From assembly GCA_028023455.1 (NCBI GenBank), contig JAQFVV010006353.1, forward strand, positions 188,001-252,000: a DNA stretch of 64,000 bases, written 5' to 3'. The position numbers were made by a program, and so were the translations under genes. Origin of the DNA: Epiperipatus broadwayi. Taxonomy: Eukaryota > Onychophora > Udeonychophora > Euonychophora > Peripatidae. The first letter of the stretch is position 1. Every line of letters starts with the position of its first letter. The notes below the pieces were generated by a model that saw only the letters and a program-made list of their open reading frames with translations, was not told where the DNA came from and searched no databases. Of the stretch, positions 34,936-46,149 are shown piece by piece.

Positions 34936-35188
34936 AAATATTTGAGAACAATTTTTTTCATTTTTTTTTTTTATTAAATGTAAGCGATTTGTTAAATACC
35001 ATCCCAAAAAAAAGATTTTTTTACCTATTATTTTTTTTGTTTTTTGATTACTTAAATATGAATATGGTTTATAATTATATTCTGGAAACAGTACGGGAAC
35101 AAAATTGGTTGTAAAATCGGCCATTTTATCTTTTTGAGTATTGCAGAAGTAAATATTTGAGAACTTTTTTTTTTCATTTTTATTTCTT

Positions 35189-35790
35189 ATTAAATGTAAT
35201 CGATTTGGGTTTAGCTATTATTATTTATTTTCTTTGATTATTAAAATAATTGTTAAAAGTTGTATTGATTTTTGATATTTACATTTTCATAATTATTTTT
35301 ACCGTAGCAATTATTTCTTTGGTTTGTCAATTACTTAAATATCGTTTATCATAATTTTTTTCATTTTGTCGTACTAAATTATTACTTAGTATTGCATTTT
35401 TCTTGCTTTAAGGGCCAAATAATTATTCAAATATCATTAATAATTGTAATGATATCGCAGGATTTATTAATTTTTTTCATTTTTTTTTGCTTATTAAATG
35501 TAATCGATTTGGGTTTAGCTATTATTATTTATTTTCTTTGATTATTAAAATAATCGTTAAAATTTGTATTGATTTTTGATATTTACATTTTCATAATTAT
35601 TTTTACCGTAGCAATTATTTCTTTGGTTTGTCGATTACTTAAATATCATTTACCATAATTTTTTTCCATTTTCTCGTACTAAATTATTACTTAGTATTGC
35701 ATTTTTCTTGCTTTCAGGGCCAAATAATAATTCAAATATCGTTAATAATTGTAATGATTTTTGATTCTTTATATTTTCATAATTATTTAT
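35189..35790 (+). repeat. Two tandem units of about 303 bases
   Basis: ATTAAATGTAATCGATTTGG starts at 35189 and again at 35492. Both units then run through ATTTTTGATATTTACATTTT, TTACCGTAGCAATTATTTCT, CGTACTAAATTATTACTTAG and TTGCTTT(A/C)AGGGCCAAATAA with few differences. They lie inside the 33241-36111 block. Confidence 0.7.
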
Positions 35791-35898
35791 ATTTACATTT
35801 TCATAATTTTTTTACCATAGTCAATTATTAGTTATTGTTCCATTTCTTTGTTTCAGAGTTTGGCCAACATGGCGGATGTCATCTCCTTCTTGTTTGCT

Positions 35899-36095
35899 AT
35901 TAACTAAGCTATGATGTAGTACCCCGAAGGCATACTATTCTAATCTTGTGATCTTCAAGGTGACTTCTCCACGTGATTTGCGGGCAAACTTTATCGATTA
36001 AGTGTGTTCGCAAATCACTAGGAGATGTTATCTTAAAGATCGTAAGATTAGAATAGTATGCCTTCGGTGTACTATGTCCAGGCTTAGTTAATACT
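35899..36095. repeat. Palindrome, about 85-base arms
   Basis: GAAGGCATACTATTCTAATC near 35929 pairs with GATTAGAATAGTATGCCTTC near 36046; ACGTGATTTGCG pairs with CGCAAATCACTAG. The outer word TATTAACTAAGC is also in the left end at 33255. It is a stable hairpin-forming MITE-like unit. Confidence 0.65.
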
Positions 36096-36321
36096 CAAGT
36101 ACCTAAATATAAATTAAATCAAGAATTAATTAAATTTTTTATTTATTTTGAATCAGAATTCACTAAAAAAATAAATAAATAAAAAACATTCAAGAAGATA
36201 AAATATAATTTTTTGCATATTGGTACTTGTAATGTATAAATAATCATTTATTATTTACAAAATGTAAATATGACTTTATGCACTTTTATTGAATCAATAT
36301 TTGAGAAGACAAAATGAAATA

Positions 36322-36961
36322 TGATATGTATGTGTATGCTTAAAAGCACAAACATACATAGGTATAAACTTATAGAGAGAAAATGTAATAAGTTTAATAA
36401 ATTAAAGAATTTTAAAAGACTTATTCTTTTAAAATTAGTAAATAAAAGATTTATAATTTTAAGATAAAAAGATTATTTTCTTAAATGAATACCAGTCTAA
36501 TTAATGACAGTAGAAGTCATTAATGAAATAAAACAAAGGAATTCAAGTTAGATTTCCTTTATAAGATAAACTGCAAAATAAAAATAACTCATTAATTAAA
36601 GTCAGAAAGATAACTAGGTAAATTCTTGTAAGATTAAAATGAAGAATCACCTGAGTGGATGGATAGGAGTACTAGTCAATCAACTTCAGGGATTGAACAA
36701 TGAATGCCTGTTCTTGGAGCTTCACCTGTACACACGGACATATATTGGAGCAGATTGTCTCTCATGGCACAGTGATTTCAAGTGTGGAGAGCTGGCCTCC
36801 AAACATGGGAACAGCCAGCTAGGACTCTTACAGGTTGTACTGATCTAAATTATTATTTATATAAGCCTTCTGGCCTTATTATGTTAAATTATCTAAATAT
36901 TAACTGTTTGTGGTGATTTATACTTGTGGGAAGAGCACTCTTAGATTAGCTAGACACAACA
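36322..36961 (+). repeat. 5' LTR of the Gypsy-type element
   Basis: Starts TG and ends CA. Shares with the right LTR: TAATAAGTTTAATAAATTAA, AGGAATTCAAGTTAGATTTC, AAAATGAAGAATCACCTGAG and GGCACAGTGATTTCAAGTG. A 69-codon frame at 36639-36848 lies wholly in the LTR and is matched by non-coding changes in the other LTR, so it is not called. Confidence 0.85.
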
Positions 36962-37099
36962 ATTGGCACAGTCACAGTCTTAATTCAAATCCTTAAATAA
37001 ATAAGGTAAAAGAAAGACTAGACAATGCAAGTAGCAATCGGTGAATTTGTCATAGTGTCACAAGTAGTTGGCCCTGTATGTTCAACATGTAAAAGAATA

Positions 37100-37540
37100 C
37101 TTATTCATCAATAAAGTTAAAGATGATAAGTTTAAGATTGCTTCATTATGCATTGCTGGGAAAGAAGTTGAGATAGTCAACAGGCTCTCTGAACCTCTAA
37201 ACTCCTGAAGATTATACACATGATCAAGTTAAAGAGTGTTTGTCAAACCACTTTAACTCCAAACCCTTGACGCATGTCAATTCCAAGTTTGGAACCAAGG
37301 TTGAAATGAATATAAAAGATTACTATAGTGCTCTTCATAATCTAGTAAAAAATTGCATCTATGGATCTTTCCTAGATGAAGCCCTGCTGGAACAATTTCT
37401 TAGTGGTATGTGTAATGATAATTTACAGCAACAATTATTGGCCATTAGCAATTTAGATTATATAGAGGCTATAATACGGGCGATAGCTTATAAACTCATG
37501 CTTGAGCAAATCTTGAAAATTCACTGTGTTCAAGAGTAAT
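37100..37540 (+). pseudogene. gag remnant of the Gypsy-type element
   Basis: The open part (37240-37539) reads LSNHFNSKPLTHVNSKFGTK, then DYYSALHNLVKNCIYGSFLD and EALLEQFLSGMCNDNLQQQL. This follows the retrotransposon gag pattern F-K-P...F..R....E.I.DY...L..L...C.FG..L...L...F..G. The upstream part from about 37100 is out of frame. Its role would have been the particle shell around the element RNA. Confidence 0.72.
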
Positions 37541-37624
37541 AGCAAATTGCAAACAGATGTTTGTAAAACTGTAAAGGAAGAATGGTCAAAAAGTAATGAA
37601 AATAGTGCTAACACTGAAACCACA

Positions 37625-37745
37625 TTTATATGTCATTGGTGAAAGAAAAAGGACCACAAAGCCAGCAATTGTTTTCATAAATGAGAATGCTGCAATAATT
37701 GTAAAAAAAGAGTGCACAGGTAAAAAATGTGTAAAGAAACACGAT
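37625..37745 (+). pseudogene. gag zinc-knuckle region (two CCHC motifs)
   Basis: CHW-stop-KKKDHKASNC and CNNCKKRVHR-stop-KMC: two CX2CX4HX4C knuckles. In the first the second Cys codon is now TGA. Between them lies another TGA. They would bind the element RNA. They are split from the protease by the fold-back insertion that follows. Confidence 0.72.
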
Positions 37746-37782
37746 TCTAACAAGGAAATTAAGAGTTAAATCACTGAACATC

Positions 37783-38085
37783 ACATGATCACCATTTCTT
37801 ATGCTTGCTCATAACTATTATTAAATAGGCAAAACTCTCTATACAGTAGTGTCACTCAGTGCAAGCTAGAGTAATCAATGAATCCTAAGATCTAGGTGCA
37901 GTGCTCCCAGATCCAAGGTTCCTCACTGACGAAGGTCACAAGCCAGAAACTAGTCTGGGGATATTGGATGAATAGGCACTAGATAGGGATTTTATGCACA
38001 AGCATTTTGGAATCTATTGACTACTCTGGCTTGCACTGAGTGGCACTACTGTATGGAGAGTTTTGCCTGTTTAATGAAAGTAAGA
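37783..38085 (-). mobile_element. Fold-back element FB, copy 7, inside the Gypsy-type element
   Basis: TCACATGATCACCATTTCTT, CTCTATACAGTAGTGTCACT, then a short remnant of the left arm, then the right arm (CACAAGCCAGAAACTAGTCT, TTGGATGAATAGGCACTAGA, GAGTGGCACTACTGTATGGA). The flanks TAAGAGTTAAATCACTGAAC A and TAAGAGTCATAAATGTTCA may be an aged target duplication. It lies between the gag knuckles and the protease, so it is younger than the LTR element. Confidence 0.68.
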
Positions 38086-38092
38086 GTCATAA

Positions 38093-38460
38093 ATGTTCAT
38101 ATCAGGGGCAGGCAATTCAGCTACCAAGATTAAAAAAATGTCCACTGATGATGACAAAATTATGTTAAAACTAAAGCTGTGTGATCATCCCATATCTATG
38201 GAAGTGGAGAGTGTTAGTGGTGTATCATTAATATTAGTCCGTGATTGGTATACTATTAGTTTCAAATGTAGCAAAAGTCCTATTACACAAAAAACTAACC
38301 TAAAGGTAATGTCATTAGAATAAAGGGCATAGTTGAAGCACCAATATGTCAATGTAAGGGCAAAATTAATGTACTACCACTATATGTAGTACATGCCCCT
38401 ATTAATCCCATATTAGGATGAGACTAGTTCATCAAAATGGGAGTAAAGTAACAATTACTA
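38093..38460 (+). pseudogene. Aspartic protease remnant of the Gypsy-type element
   Basis: Contains PISMEVESVSGVSLILV. Gypsy-type proteases have MEVDTG(A/S)..S(L/V)I at the catalytic Asp; here the Asp codon has become Glu. The strand continues to about 38420 with MYYHYM, then a stop, then YMPLLIPY and similar, following the end of the fold with stops. It is inactive. Confidence 0.65.
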
Positions 38461-38779
38461 AAAAAATTAATAGCCCTGACAGAAAAAAACTTTCCAAGGG
38501 ATTAAGATGAATTTAGGTAAAATAAATATAATCAAAGAGAAAAAAACTGTTCAGCTGCCAGTAATTAATAAAATCAGGTCAGAGAAGGTCCATGATGACC
38601 AGAAACATAAGGAAATGAAGTACAAAAACATGAGAGTAGAACACAAAATTGTAGCTCATTGGATAGCTGAAGACAATGGTTACCAGTAGATTATGAAGCA
38701 GATTCGAGAGGATTGGCTGAAGAAATGCCCTAGTTTCCTTCACAAAGAACTGTAGAATGCCTAGAAGTAATTACCGATA

Positions 38780-39000
38780 TACAAAGGTTGCATTATGAAA
38801 GGTGATTGCATGGGTAGGGAGCATATAGTAAAGTGGTTGCATAAGTCTATGAGACATTGGCAAAGCAAAAGCTTAGCGCTTAGTCATGTCTGGTGGCCAG
38901 ATATTAGTGTAGACATGAAAAATAAAAATGATTGTGATTTTCAAACAACTACATTTTCTGAGAATGCACCTAGTGAATTGAAACACAATAGCATGCTAAA
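38780..39000 (+). pseudogene. Integrase zinc-binding (H2C2) remnant
   Basis: GREHIVKWLHKSMRHWQSKS and LALSHVWWPDISVDMKNK follow the H.G...(M/V)K.L....VWWP.ID.D(I/M)E pattern of Gypsy integrases; a DCDFQTTTF stretch stands for the C..CQ end, with the cysteines lost. The catalytic core of the integrase is absent. Confidence 0.68.
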
Positions 39001-39081
39001 ATGAAGTTTAAAAACCCCACACATCTTAACATGTAGTAAATTCAGAGATGAAAATGTCATCTCTGAACTTAGGAGAAATAA

Positions 39082-39722
39082 TGATATGTATATATATGTC
39101 TAAATGCATGTACATATATTATAAACTTATAAAGAGAAAAAGTAATAAGTTTAATAAATTAAACAATTTTAAAAGATTTACTCTTTTAAAATTAATAAGT
39201 AAAAGATTTATAACTTTAAGATTAGAAAAATATTATTTTCTAAAATGAATACATCTCATTAATGACAGTAGAATAGTTGTTAATGAAACAATTAAAGGAA
39301 TTCGAGTTAGATTTCCTTTATAAAATGAAATGATAAACTATAAAAAATAACTCATTAATTAAAGTCAGAAAGATAATAATGTAAATTCTTGTAAGGAGAT
39401 TAAAATGAAGAATCACCTAAGCGGATGGACAGGAGTACTAGCCAATCAACTTCAATGATTGAACAATGAATGCCTCAGTACTAATTTGATGAACAAGATG
39501 ATACTTGATTCTTGGAGCTTCACCTGTGCACATGAACATATATATTGGAGCAGATCATCTCTTATGGCACAGTGACATCAAGTGCGGAGATCTGGCCTCC
39601 GAACATGGGAACAACCATCTAGGATTCTTACGGGTCATACTGATCTAAATTATTATGTATGCCTTCGGGCCTTATGATTTGTACTCATGGGAAGTGCATT
39701 CTTGGATTAGCTAGACATAGCA
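39082..39722 (+). repeat. 3' LTR of the Gypsy-type element
   Basis: See the 5' LTR. It contains an extra block (CAGTACTAATTTGATGAACA AGATG...) not in the left LTR and lacks an AT-rich stretch of the left LTR near 36880-36915. Confidence 0.85.
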
Positions 39723-39727
39723 AAATA

Positions 39728-41370
39728 CGAGTAATACAAAAAAATGTTATTTTATATGAATCCATTAATAATATTGTCATAATTTAATGTTTTTGTAAAT
39801 TCTGATTTAATATATAAAATTGTTAATGAGGGGAATCACTCATGACCTGTACTGATTTCACATTAATGTGACAATGCCAAACATTTAGGTATACACATTG
39901 TATATAGCTGAGAAATCTGCCCATCATATAACCATTATTTCTACAATTGGATGACTTCACACTTGACAGTCATTGGAGAGCTTATAAATAAGAGTTTTAG
40001 CAATACAAAAAAATGGAATTATATTTAACAAGTGATAAAATATTTGTTTTGATTTTAGTAAAAGTTGTAGATCATGTAGTCCTGGGCCTTGTGCTATTGC
40101 ACTATTCATTGTCTTCAGACTGGCTCTGTACCTCTAGATACAGCTAACAAAACAACCAGTTCAAAAGTGCATATGAAACAACATCTGTAAATACTTACAT
40201 TTTTATTAAAATTAGGAAATAAAGGAGATGAACGCTTACAACCAATTAACCTTTTTTTAAAGTTTATTTTGTTTCCATCGATACGACCGATACGTCATGT
40301 ATATATATATATGTTGCTGTATTTTATTTACTATGACCAAATTTTATCGCATTATCTATGAATGAAGAAATTATAAGTAAATAAATTTTATCTAACGGAA
40401 GTAAGAATTAGACTTCTAAAACCAAATCAATATAAAATGATAAACCTTTTGCAGGAATTGAAAAATATTTTTTATTTCAAATATATTCTTGCAGTTTCCG
40501 ATGCAGATAAAAAAAAAAAATAAAAATTAAAGTTATGCATGTAAATTAGTATCATACTTTCAAGATTTATTAAGATTTTTAAACAGTAAATTTAAATCTC
40601 TTTCCTGAATATGTGTATGTAATATAGAGCATAAGCATGTGTATGTTAATATAATAAATATGTTAATTGAATCTTCTGTTGATTATTATTATTAGTAATA
40701 TAATATATAAGGGATTCGAACTCAGACTTTCACACGACCCTCAGCTCTCCATGCCATCTCATATTGCTGACCCATCTGATCATACACAGGTAGAAAAGAT
40801 AAATAATCACCAATCATCAGTTGGTCAAGATTACTACCTCCACACATAAATACAATCAGTGCTTAGCTTTATATTAAGATAGCCAATCTTCATACTTTAA
40901 TGGACAGGCTTCAAACTACTCCAGCCACAACTCTTCAGCCACCCATTTCATTGAAAATCTGATAATGGAATGTTCAAAGCCCACATTAGTGCCAAGGTTG
41001 TCATCCTACCCATGTTGACCATTTAGTCATTCTGAAGCCTCATGTACTGGAGAATAATCCATTTACATACATATGCGAGGGATGGGTAGACCTTTAACGC
41101 ACCGTTTTTATATTAAATTATTTAAACTGATAAGCAGACATATCATAAAAAATCATAAGCAGTGATGCGTTATTGGAGTTGTGGGATTTGTTTAGCAGCT
41201 AACACTGTAGGGATGGCAAACCACATGGTCTGATGAAAGAAATAAATTTCACTGCAACTGTCACAATTTTTTTTTTTTAAAGTACAATTATTTTGGTCTA
41301 ATGTATACTTATATTTGTGCAATTTTTTTAAATACTTTAGTATTAATTCCTATTTTATGAAGAAGCGTTT
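39728..41370. other. AT-rich DNA, no gene seen
   Basis: Mostly AT-rich. 40720-41060 is less AT-rich and could be a worn retroelement (GATTCGAACTCAGACTTTCA, CACATTAGTGCCAAGGTTGT), but no motif is firm. The 60-codon frame at 40667-40849 is not supported. Confidence 0.4.
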
Positions 41371-41371
41371 T

Positions 41372-41870
41372 CACCATTATCTTTTTCAATTACTATTGGC
41401 CCACTACAGGATGAAATCTGTCCAAGTTTAAACCAGTTTTTCTGATCCCTAACCTCTCTTCTCTACAACACACCAGCAATCTTCTCTATTTCATCCATTC
41501 ATCTCACATGCGGTCTTTTATTATCTCTTAGAATATCCAGCCGTTTTAAAATTCTTTGGAATGATGTCAGTCTCACCCATGTATTTGTGCTTTCGATCTC
41601 CTATTGTTACCCTTACCATACATCTCTTTACATTTCACTGAGTGGTCACAATCCTCTCTCTTAAATGTCCAAGTCTCAGATCCATAAATAAAAACTGGTG
41701 AAATACATTTATTAAAAACGTTCCTTTTCAAATACAGAAGTGTATTTTCTTTTAATGTTAAATTAATTCTACCAAAATCACTTCATCCAAGTTTGATTGT
41801 ATGATTAATTTCATTCACGCTATTTACATCTATATTAATAATCTGATTAAGATATTTTCAGGAAATAGTT
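41372..41870 (-). pseudogene. LINE A copy A6, 3' half on the minus strand
   Basis: Minus-strand match to 13470-13990 of LINE A: the plus strand shows CCCACTACAGGATGAAATCT, CATCCATTCATCTCACATGC, CATACATCTCTTTACATTTC and CTTCATCCAAGTTTGATTGT. It is broken by stops. It stops near 41870, where 5' UTR sequence of the same family starts in the opposite direction. Confidence 0.72.
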
Positions 41871-41885
41871 TTCAAAACTTTTTGA

Positions 41886-42116
41886 TTCTCTTTAAAGCCT
41901 TAAAGGAACCAAACAGCAAATTTCTAATATAAACTCCATATGTTTTTGTAGTCGCAGCTGTTATTATTATACTATTATTCATATGATGAAAGAACATGGA
42001 TGGTTTATTCACAGGCATACATCAGCCAGTGTAGTGAGTTGTGAGCAAGTTTAAGATCGACAAATACTGGGATCTTTCTTCTTGGTTATTTGATAGTTCT
42101 GAACTGAAATATCAAC
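41886..42116 (+). mobile_element. LINE A 5' UTR in opposite orientation
   Basis: TTTAAAGCCTTAAAGGAACC, AGCTGTTATTATTATACTAT, GAACATGGATGGTTTATTCA and CATCAGCCAGTGTAGTGAGT match 10760-10985 of LINE A. It lies head to head with the minus-strand 3' half just before it, as after 5' inversion (twin priming), with the coding middle missing. Confidence 0.7.
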
Positions 42117-42783
42117 TGAATTTTCTTGAAGAAGCATTTTATTATACAATCTACTCTTTAGTAATACTCATTAATGATTTCTTTTTTTTAGAAGTTTGAA
42201 ACATCTTTACAGAAATGGCCATGACTGCAACTGTTTTAATAATGTATGCGTGTACTAAAATAGCTACATTTGTGATAAAATGGTTATTGCAATCTATTTA
42301 GACTTTCAAAATAAAAGATGTTTCCTTTTTTGACAAACTATCTTAGTTTATTTTTACTTCTTTTGATCCAAATTAAAATTCTAATCTAAACTTTTTACAA
42401 TTTTAGGTTAGTCTTGTTAAAAGTTAGCTATTTATCTAGAACGTTTTAAAAGATTGAGTATAAATTTATATTTCACGATTTTTAATTTTGTCTGTTTTAA
42501 ATTTTGTTCCGAAATAAGTTATTCATATTTATTTATTAAGTTGAAGAATGGTTTTGTTTTTTAATATTCCTGTTGTTAACTCATTTAAAGCTTACCTGCA
42601 AATAATAACAATAATTATCTATAAATAAAAATAATAATAAACAGCCACTTATAAAATGAGTATAGTCTATTCTAATTCCAAAAAGAAAGAGAGCAATTGC
42701 ACTAGAAACAAATCTTATGATAATCATCCAAACCAATTTTTTAACCTCAAATACGTCCATGTATAGAACATGATCTACTTTCT

Positions 42784-43260
42784 GCTTACTTAAATTTACA
42801 ATGTTGTTTTAATTTCTTCAACAGAACTGAAATACTTCAACACCATGCCTAATTGTAGCTCTTCTCTTCCATATCTTCTTATTCGAAACAATTGACCTTG
42901 CACTACTTTGAGACCACCCTTATAATGTTAATGGGTCTATCTCCCCCATGAAAACTTTCTATTTACTTAAATTTACAATGTTTTTTTCCCATATGTCATA
43001 GCATCGCCGGGGAGGCGAACCCGCAACAACCGCCTGCAACAATCTGCTTGCTTGCAAGGCAGCTGTGCTGACCTCTCGGCTAACAACCCTTGACTACAAT
43101 GTTGTTTTAATTTCTTCAATAGAGAACATTTTTTCTGAAATACTTCAACACCATGTCTAATTGTAGCTCTTCTCTTCCATATCTTCTCATTAGAAACAAT
43201 TGACATTGCACTTCTTTGGACTATCTTTGAGACCACCCTTATAATGTTGATGGGTCTACC
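42784..43260. repeat. Tandem duplication of the LINE B 3' end, one unit with SINE
   Basis: TTACTTAAATTTACAATG-TTGTTTTAATTTCTTCAACAG...CTGAAATACTTCAACACCAT occurs at 42785-42850 and again from 42962, where it is split by the SINE and resumes at 43095. Both units end at CCACCCTTATAATGTT(A/G)ATG with CCCATGAAAAC. The duplicated unit is about 175 bases. Confidence 0.7.
42974..43103 (-). mobile_element. tRNA-Val-derived SINE, copy 2, minus strand
   Basis: Minus-strand element 43094 to 42981: GTCAAGGGTTGTTAGCCGAG, AGGTCAGCACAGCTGCCTTG, B box GGGTTCGCCTCCC, and the ACATATG + A-run tail. Target duplication TACAATGTT on both sides (42974-42982, 43095-43103). The anticodon region is changed (CTTGCAA) and about 17 extra bases lie between the anticodon arm and the B box. 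Confidence 0.8.
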
Positions 43261-46149
43261 TCTCCCATGAAAACCATGCTCAAGTCAACCATAAAATACC
43301 TTTTAGAAAGTCTTTTATTGTTCATTCATTTTAAATGACCATTTCAACAAGGATGCGATTTTACAATATTGGTCTATATAATATCAGGTCCAGAAACTTG
43401 AAGAACGTATTATTTTTATGATCTAGGATCATCTTTAGATAAAACTTTTTCTAATGGTTTTGAATTGTGCAAATAGGATGTCCAAGTCTAACTTTTATAC
43501 AATAAATTGGATAAAATAACAGCTCTATATACAACTAATTTGCAGTAGTTATTTCCCTGTGATGAAATATTCATTCTTTTAAGTTGTTAACAGTAGCAAA
43601 CTGATAACCTGCTTATGTTGATAATCATCCAAGCTAACTGAGAATTCTTCTTCAACGACTAGCTGATAAATTGAGTTTTCTTGAACATTAATTAATAAGC
43701 CAAAGTCTTTATATGTTACATTCAAAACATTATGAATGGACTATAAATCATATTTTGAACAAATAGCACAATCATCAGTATACTATAAGTCCAGAATCCA
43801 AAAAGATATTGTTTTCGCTTTTGATTTAAATTAAAAATTCCACTTTCAAATCAGTATCCTATCTTGATCCCTGTTTGATTAAGCCAACTATAAACAATTC
43901 CAAAGACAACTATCATCAAAATTCCCTGTAGTAATGATATTTCCTCTCATTTCTTTGTGTAGAAGAATTACAAAAAATATCACAGACTTGTCCTATTAAC
44001 TGAATCAAATGCCTTGATCAAATCAATAAAAGCAATATATAAATTATCCCTCCCCTTCCATTTTTGACACTTTTCTTGTACTTTCCTAGAAACAAAAAAA
44101 ATATCTATAGTACTTCTTGATTCTCTAAAACGACACCGAGTTGCTAATAATCATTCATTTAGGATTGGAGACAACTATTCAATAAATTCCTTGAAAGTAT
44201 CTTTGCCATAGTACTGCAATCTTGTTTATAAGGCTACAGCACAACTTCATGAAACCACATATTCATAAAGAGTTTCAATAATTTTGAATCTAAAATGACA
44301 CCACATATTTTAAAACTTCTCCAGATATTTCATCAGGACTTGCAACCTTTCCATTTTTACAAAGAGCTGCTTTAATTTTACAAAACTGGATATCTTTGTC
44401 AAAATCTGTACAACTAGATATAATGGACAAATCATTAAAAGTTGTCATTTAAATTTTTATATCATTATCCAAAAGTGGAACCAAATACTCATTTCATCTC
44501 TTCAAATTATCATTGCCATTATATGAGAACGCTGATGCTGAATTTAATAGGATTGCAATGTCTTTTCTCACCTTTATGTTTCTTTCAATGCATCAAAATA
44601 AAATTTTGAATAATCACTGAATGCCCATATCTTCTTTGAATTTTTATTCTACCAATCATTTTTAAACCTTCTTGTCCATCATTGAATCTCTGCTTCAGAT
44701 ATCAATATTTTTTACAAAGTTCCGTATTTAATTTATTATCCTGCCAAGGAAAACGCGACACTTTTCCTTTTAATAAAATTACTAATAAAACCAATCACAT
44801 TCTTTTTTTTTAGTGAATTTAAGAATAGATTTGCTTGAATCCATAACATACTTCTTAAGAGAATTTCCAAGTTTCAATAAGATCCAAATTAATGATTTTA
44901 ATGTTTAATAGCAGATGAAATTTATTATGTAATGCAACTATCATTTTAAACCTGGAGCATACTAATCTATAATCTATCCAGCAATCTGTGCTTCTATAAT
45001 GTGAACTTTTATTTTTTTGAGTTCATAATCTATTAAATTACATTATTGATGCACCCATGCTCCTTAAATGTGCTAATAAAATAGCACAAATATGCTTGGG
45101 CAAATTTAATGTTGGGCAAATTTAATGTTGGATTCAAAACTCCCACAAATTTAAACAAGCATTAACAATACAAAGGACAAAATTTTAACACTGGACCACC
45201 CCAATATGGTCTATGCAGCAGTCAAAAAGACTTTCCATATGTATAATATAGTGACACCAGAGCAAATCTTAAAACTAGAATGACTCAACATTCATTAAGG
45301 TATAAAAAATCTAAGATTAAGCCTGAAGCATTTATCTGTCTTTCATAATCACAAGAGAACATGGCCATAGCTGTGGTCCGAGTGCTGTTAAAGTTATGTG
45401 CAAAGAGAAAAACAATTGCAAATGTAAAATAAAAAATGTGTGGTCCATTACACAAAATCAATATGTAATGAATCAAAAAACTAATGACATGCAAATCATC
45501 AAAAAATTAATGTTCGCAGCAGACTGATGTGAAAGTGTCGAAAATATATTCCGTACAATAAATATTATTAAATTTTATATTTAAACTCTATATGAGTATT
45601 TTTCACATTAATAATCAATCTATGTATTATGCCAAAATCCAATAATAATCATTTGAATGAACAACACCAATATCATTACTTCCAATAACTTTTGGTTAAA
45701 GATGACCATTTGTACCCACATATGCATTAAAGTCACCAAGAAGAAAAAAAAATCATTACAATGCTATCCAACAAGAAATAAACTTTCCTTTTCTGAATCT
45801 ATGGTTAGAGGACAAGACTAATAAAAACCAATAACAATGTACTAGTTGAGTTTGAACACCATTGGCCTTTCATTAATACAATGAGAAATTCCAACAGTAG
45901 ATTTTACTGTAAATCCAACATCATGTATTTTCCTTTCATGGATCACCATCACCTTTCCAAAAAAACTTGTATCCACCTGTTCTATTATGCTTACTTCCTC
46001 CGAGAGATGAGTTTCACTAAGAGCAGTTACTTCAATCTTAAATCTTTGACTGCTCTTTAGCTACCAATGCAGTCCTCTATTGGAAGTTTCTATCAAATAA
46101 ATTATGCATATTCCTATTATCTACATTTAGAAAAAAATGAAATTAAAAT

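Larger units (their letters stand above)
33241..36111. mobile_element. Composite repeat block bounded by 40-base inverted repeats
   Basis: The left end (33241-33280: AGGTATTTGAGTATTAACTA AGC..) and the complement of the right end (36111-36070: AGGTACTTGAGTATTAACTA AGC..) match over about 40 bases. The inside holds direct repeats (33809-33924 with 35018-35130; 35189-35480 with 35492-35780), a nested inverted-repeat unit (33970-34935) and a compact palindrome at the right end (35899-36095). It contains no transposase frame. It could be a large non-autonomous DNA transposon or a patchwork of smaller ones. Confidence 0.5.
36322..39722 (+). mobile_element. Gypsy-type LTR retrotransposon, internally deleted, with 5-bp target duplication
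   Basis: Two LTRs start TGATATGTAT and end TAGACA(C/T)A(A/G)CA (36322-36961 and 39082-39722), with AAATA on both outer sides (36317-36321 and 39723-39727). Right after the left LTR, TGGCACAGTCAC (36964 on) could be the tRNA primer site, and AGGAGAAATAA precedes the right LTR as a weak polypurine tract. Inside, in order, are a gag remnant, two CCHC knuckles, an inserted fold-back element, an aspartic protease remnant, and an integrase zinc-binding remnant. RT and RNase H, and most of integrase, are missing, so it could not move by itself. Indels between the LTRs (for example an extra block in the right LTR near 39476-39512) show it is old. Confidence 0.85.

Noticed and set aside
36639-36848. 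69-codon protein gene on the plus strand
   Set aside because: It lies wholly within an LTR; the corresponding part of the other LTR has indels that break the frame.
37820-38060. Part of Gypsy coding sequence between knuckles and protease
   Set aside because: The block matches the fold-back family found at six other places, so it is an insertion.
40667-41060. LINE or tRNA-like element suggested by GATTCGAACTCAGACTTTCA
   Set aside because: A single B-box-like word and a few LINE-like words are not enough; no motif order could be established.
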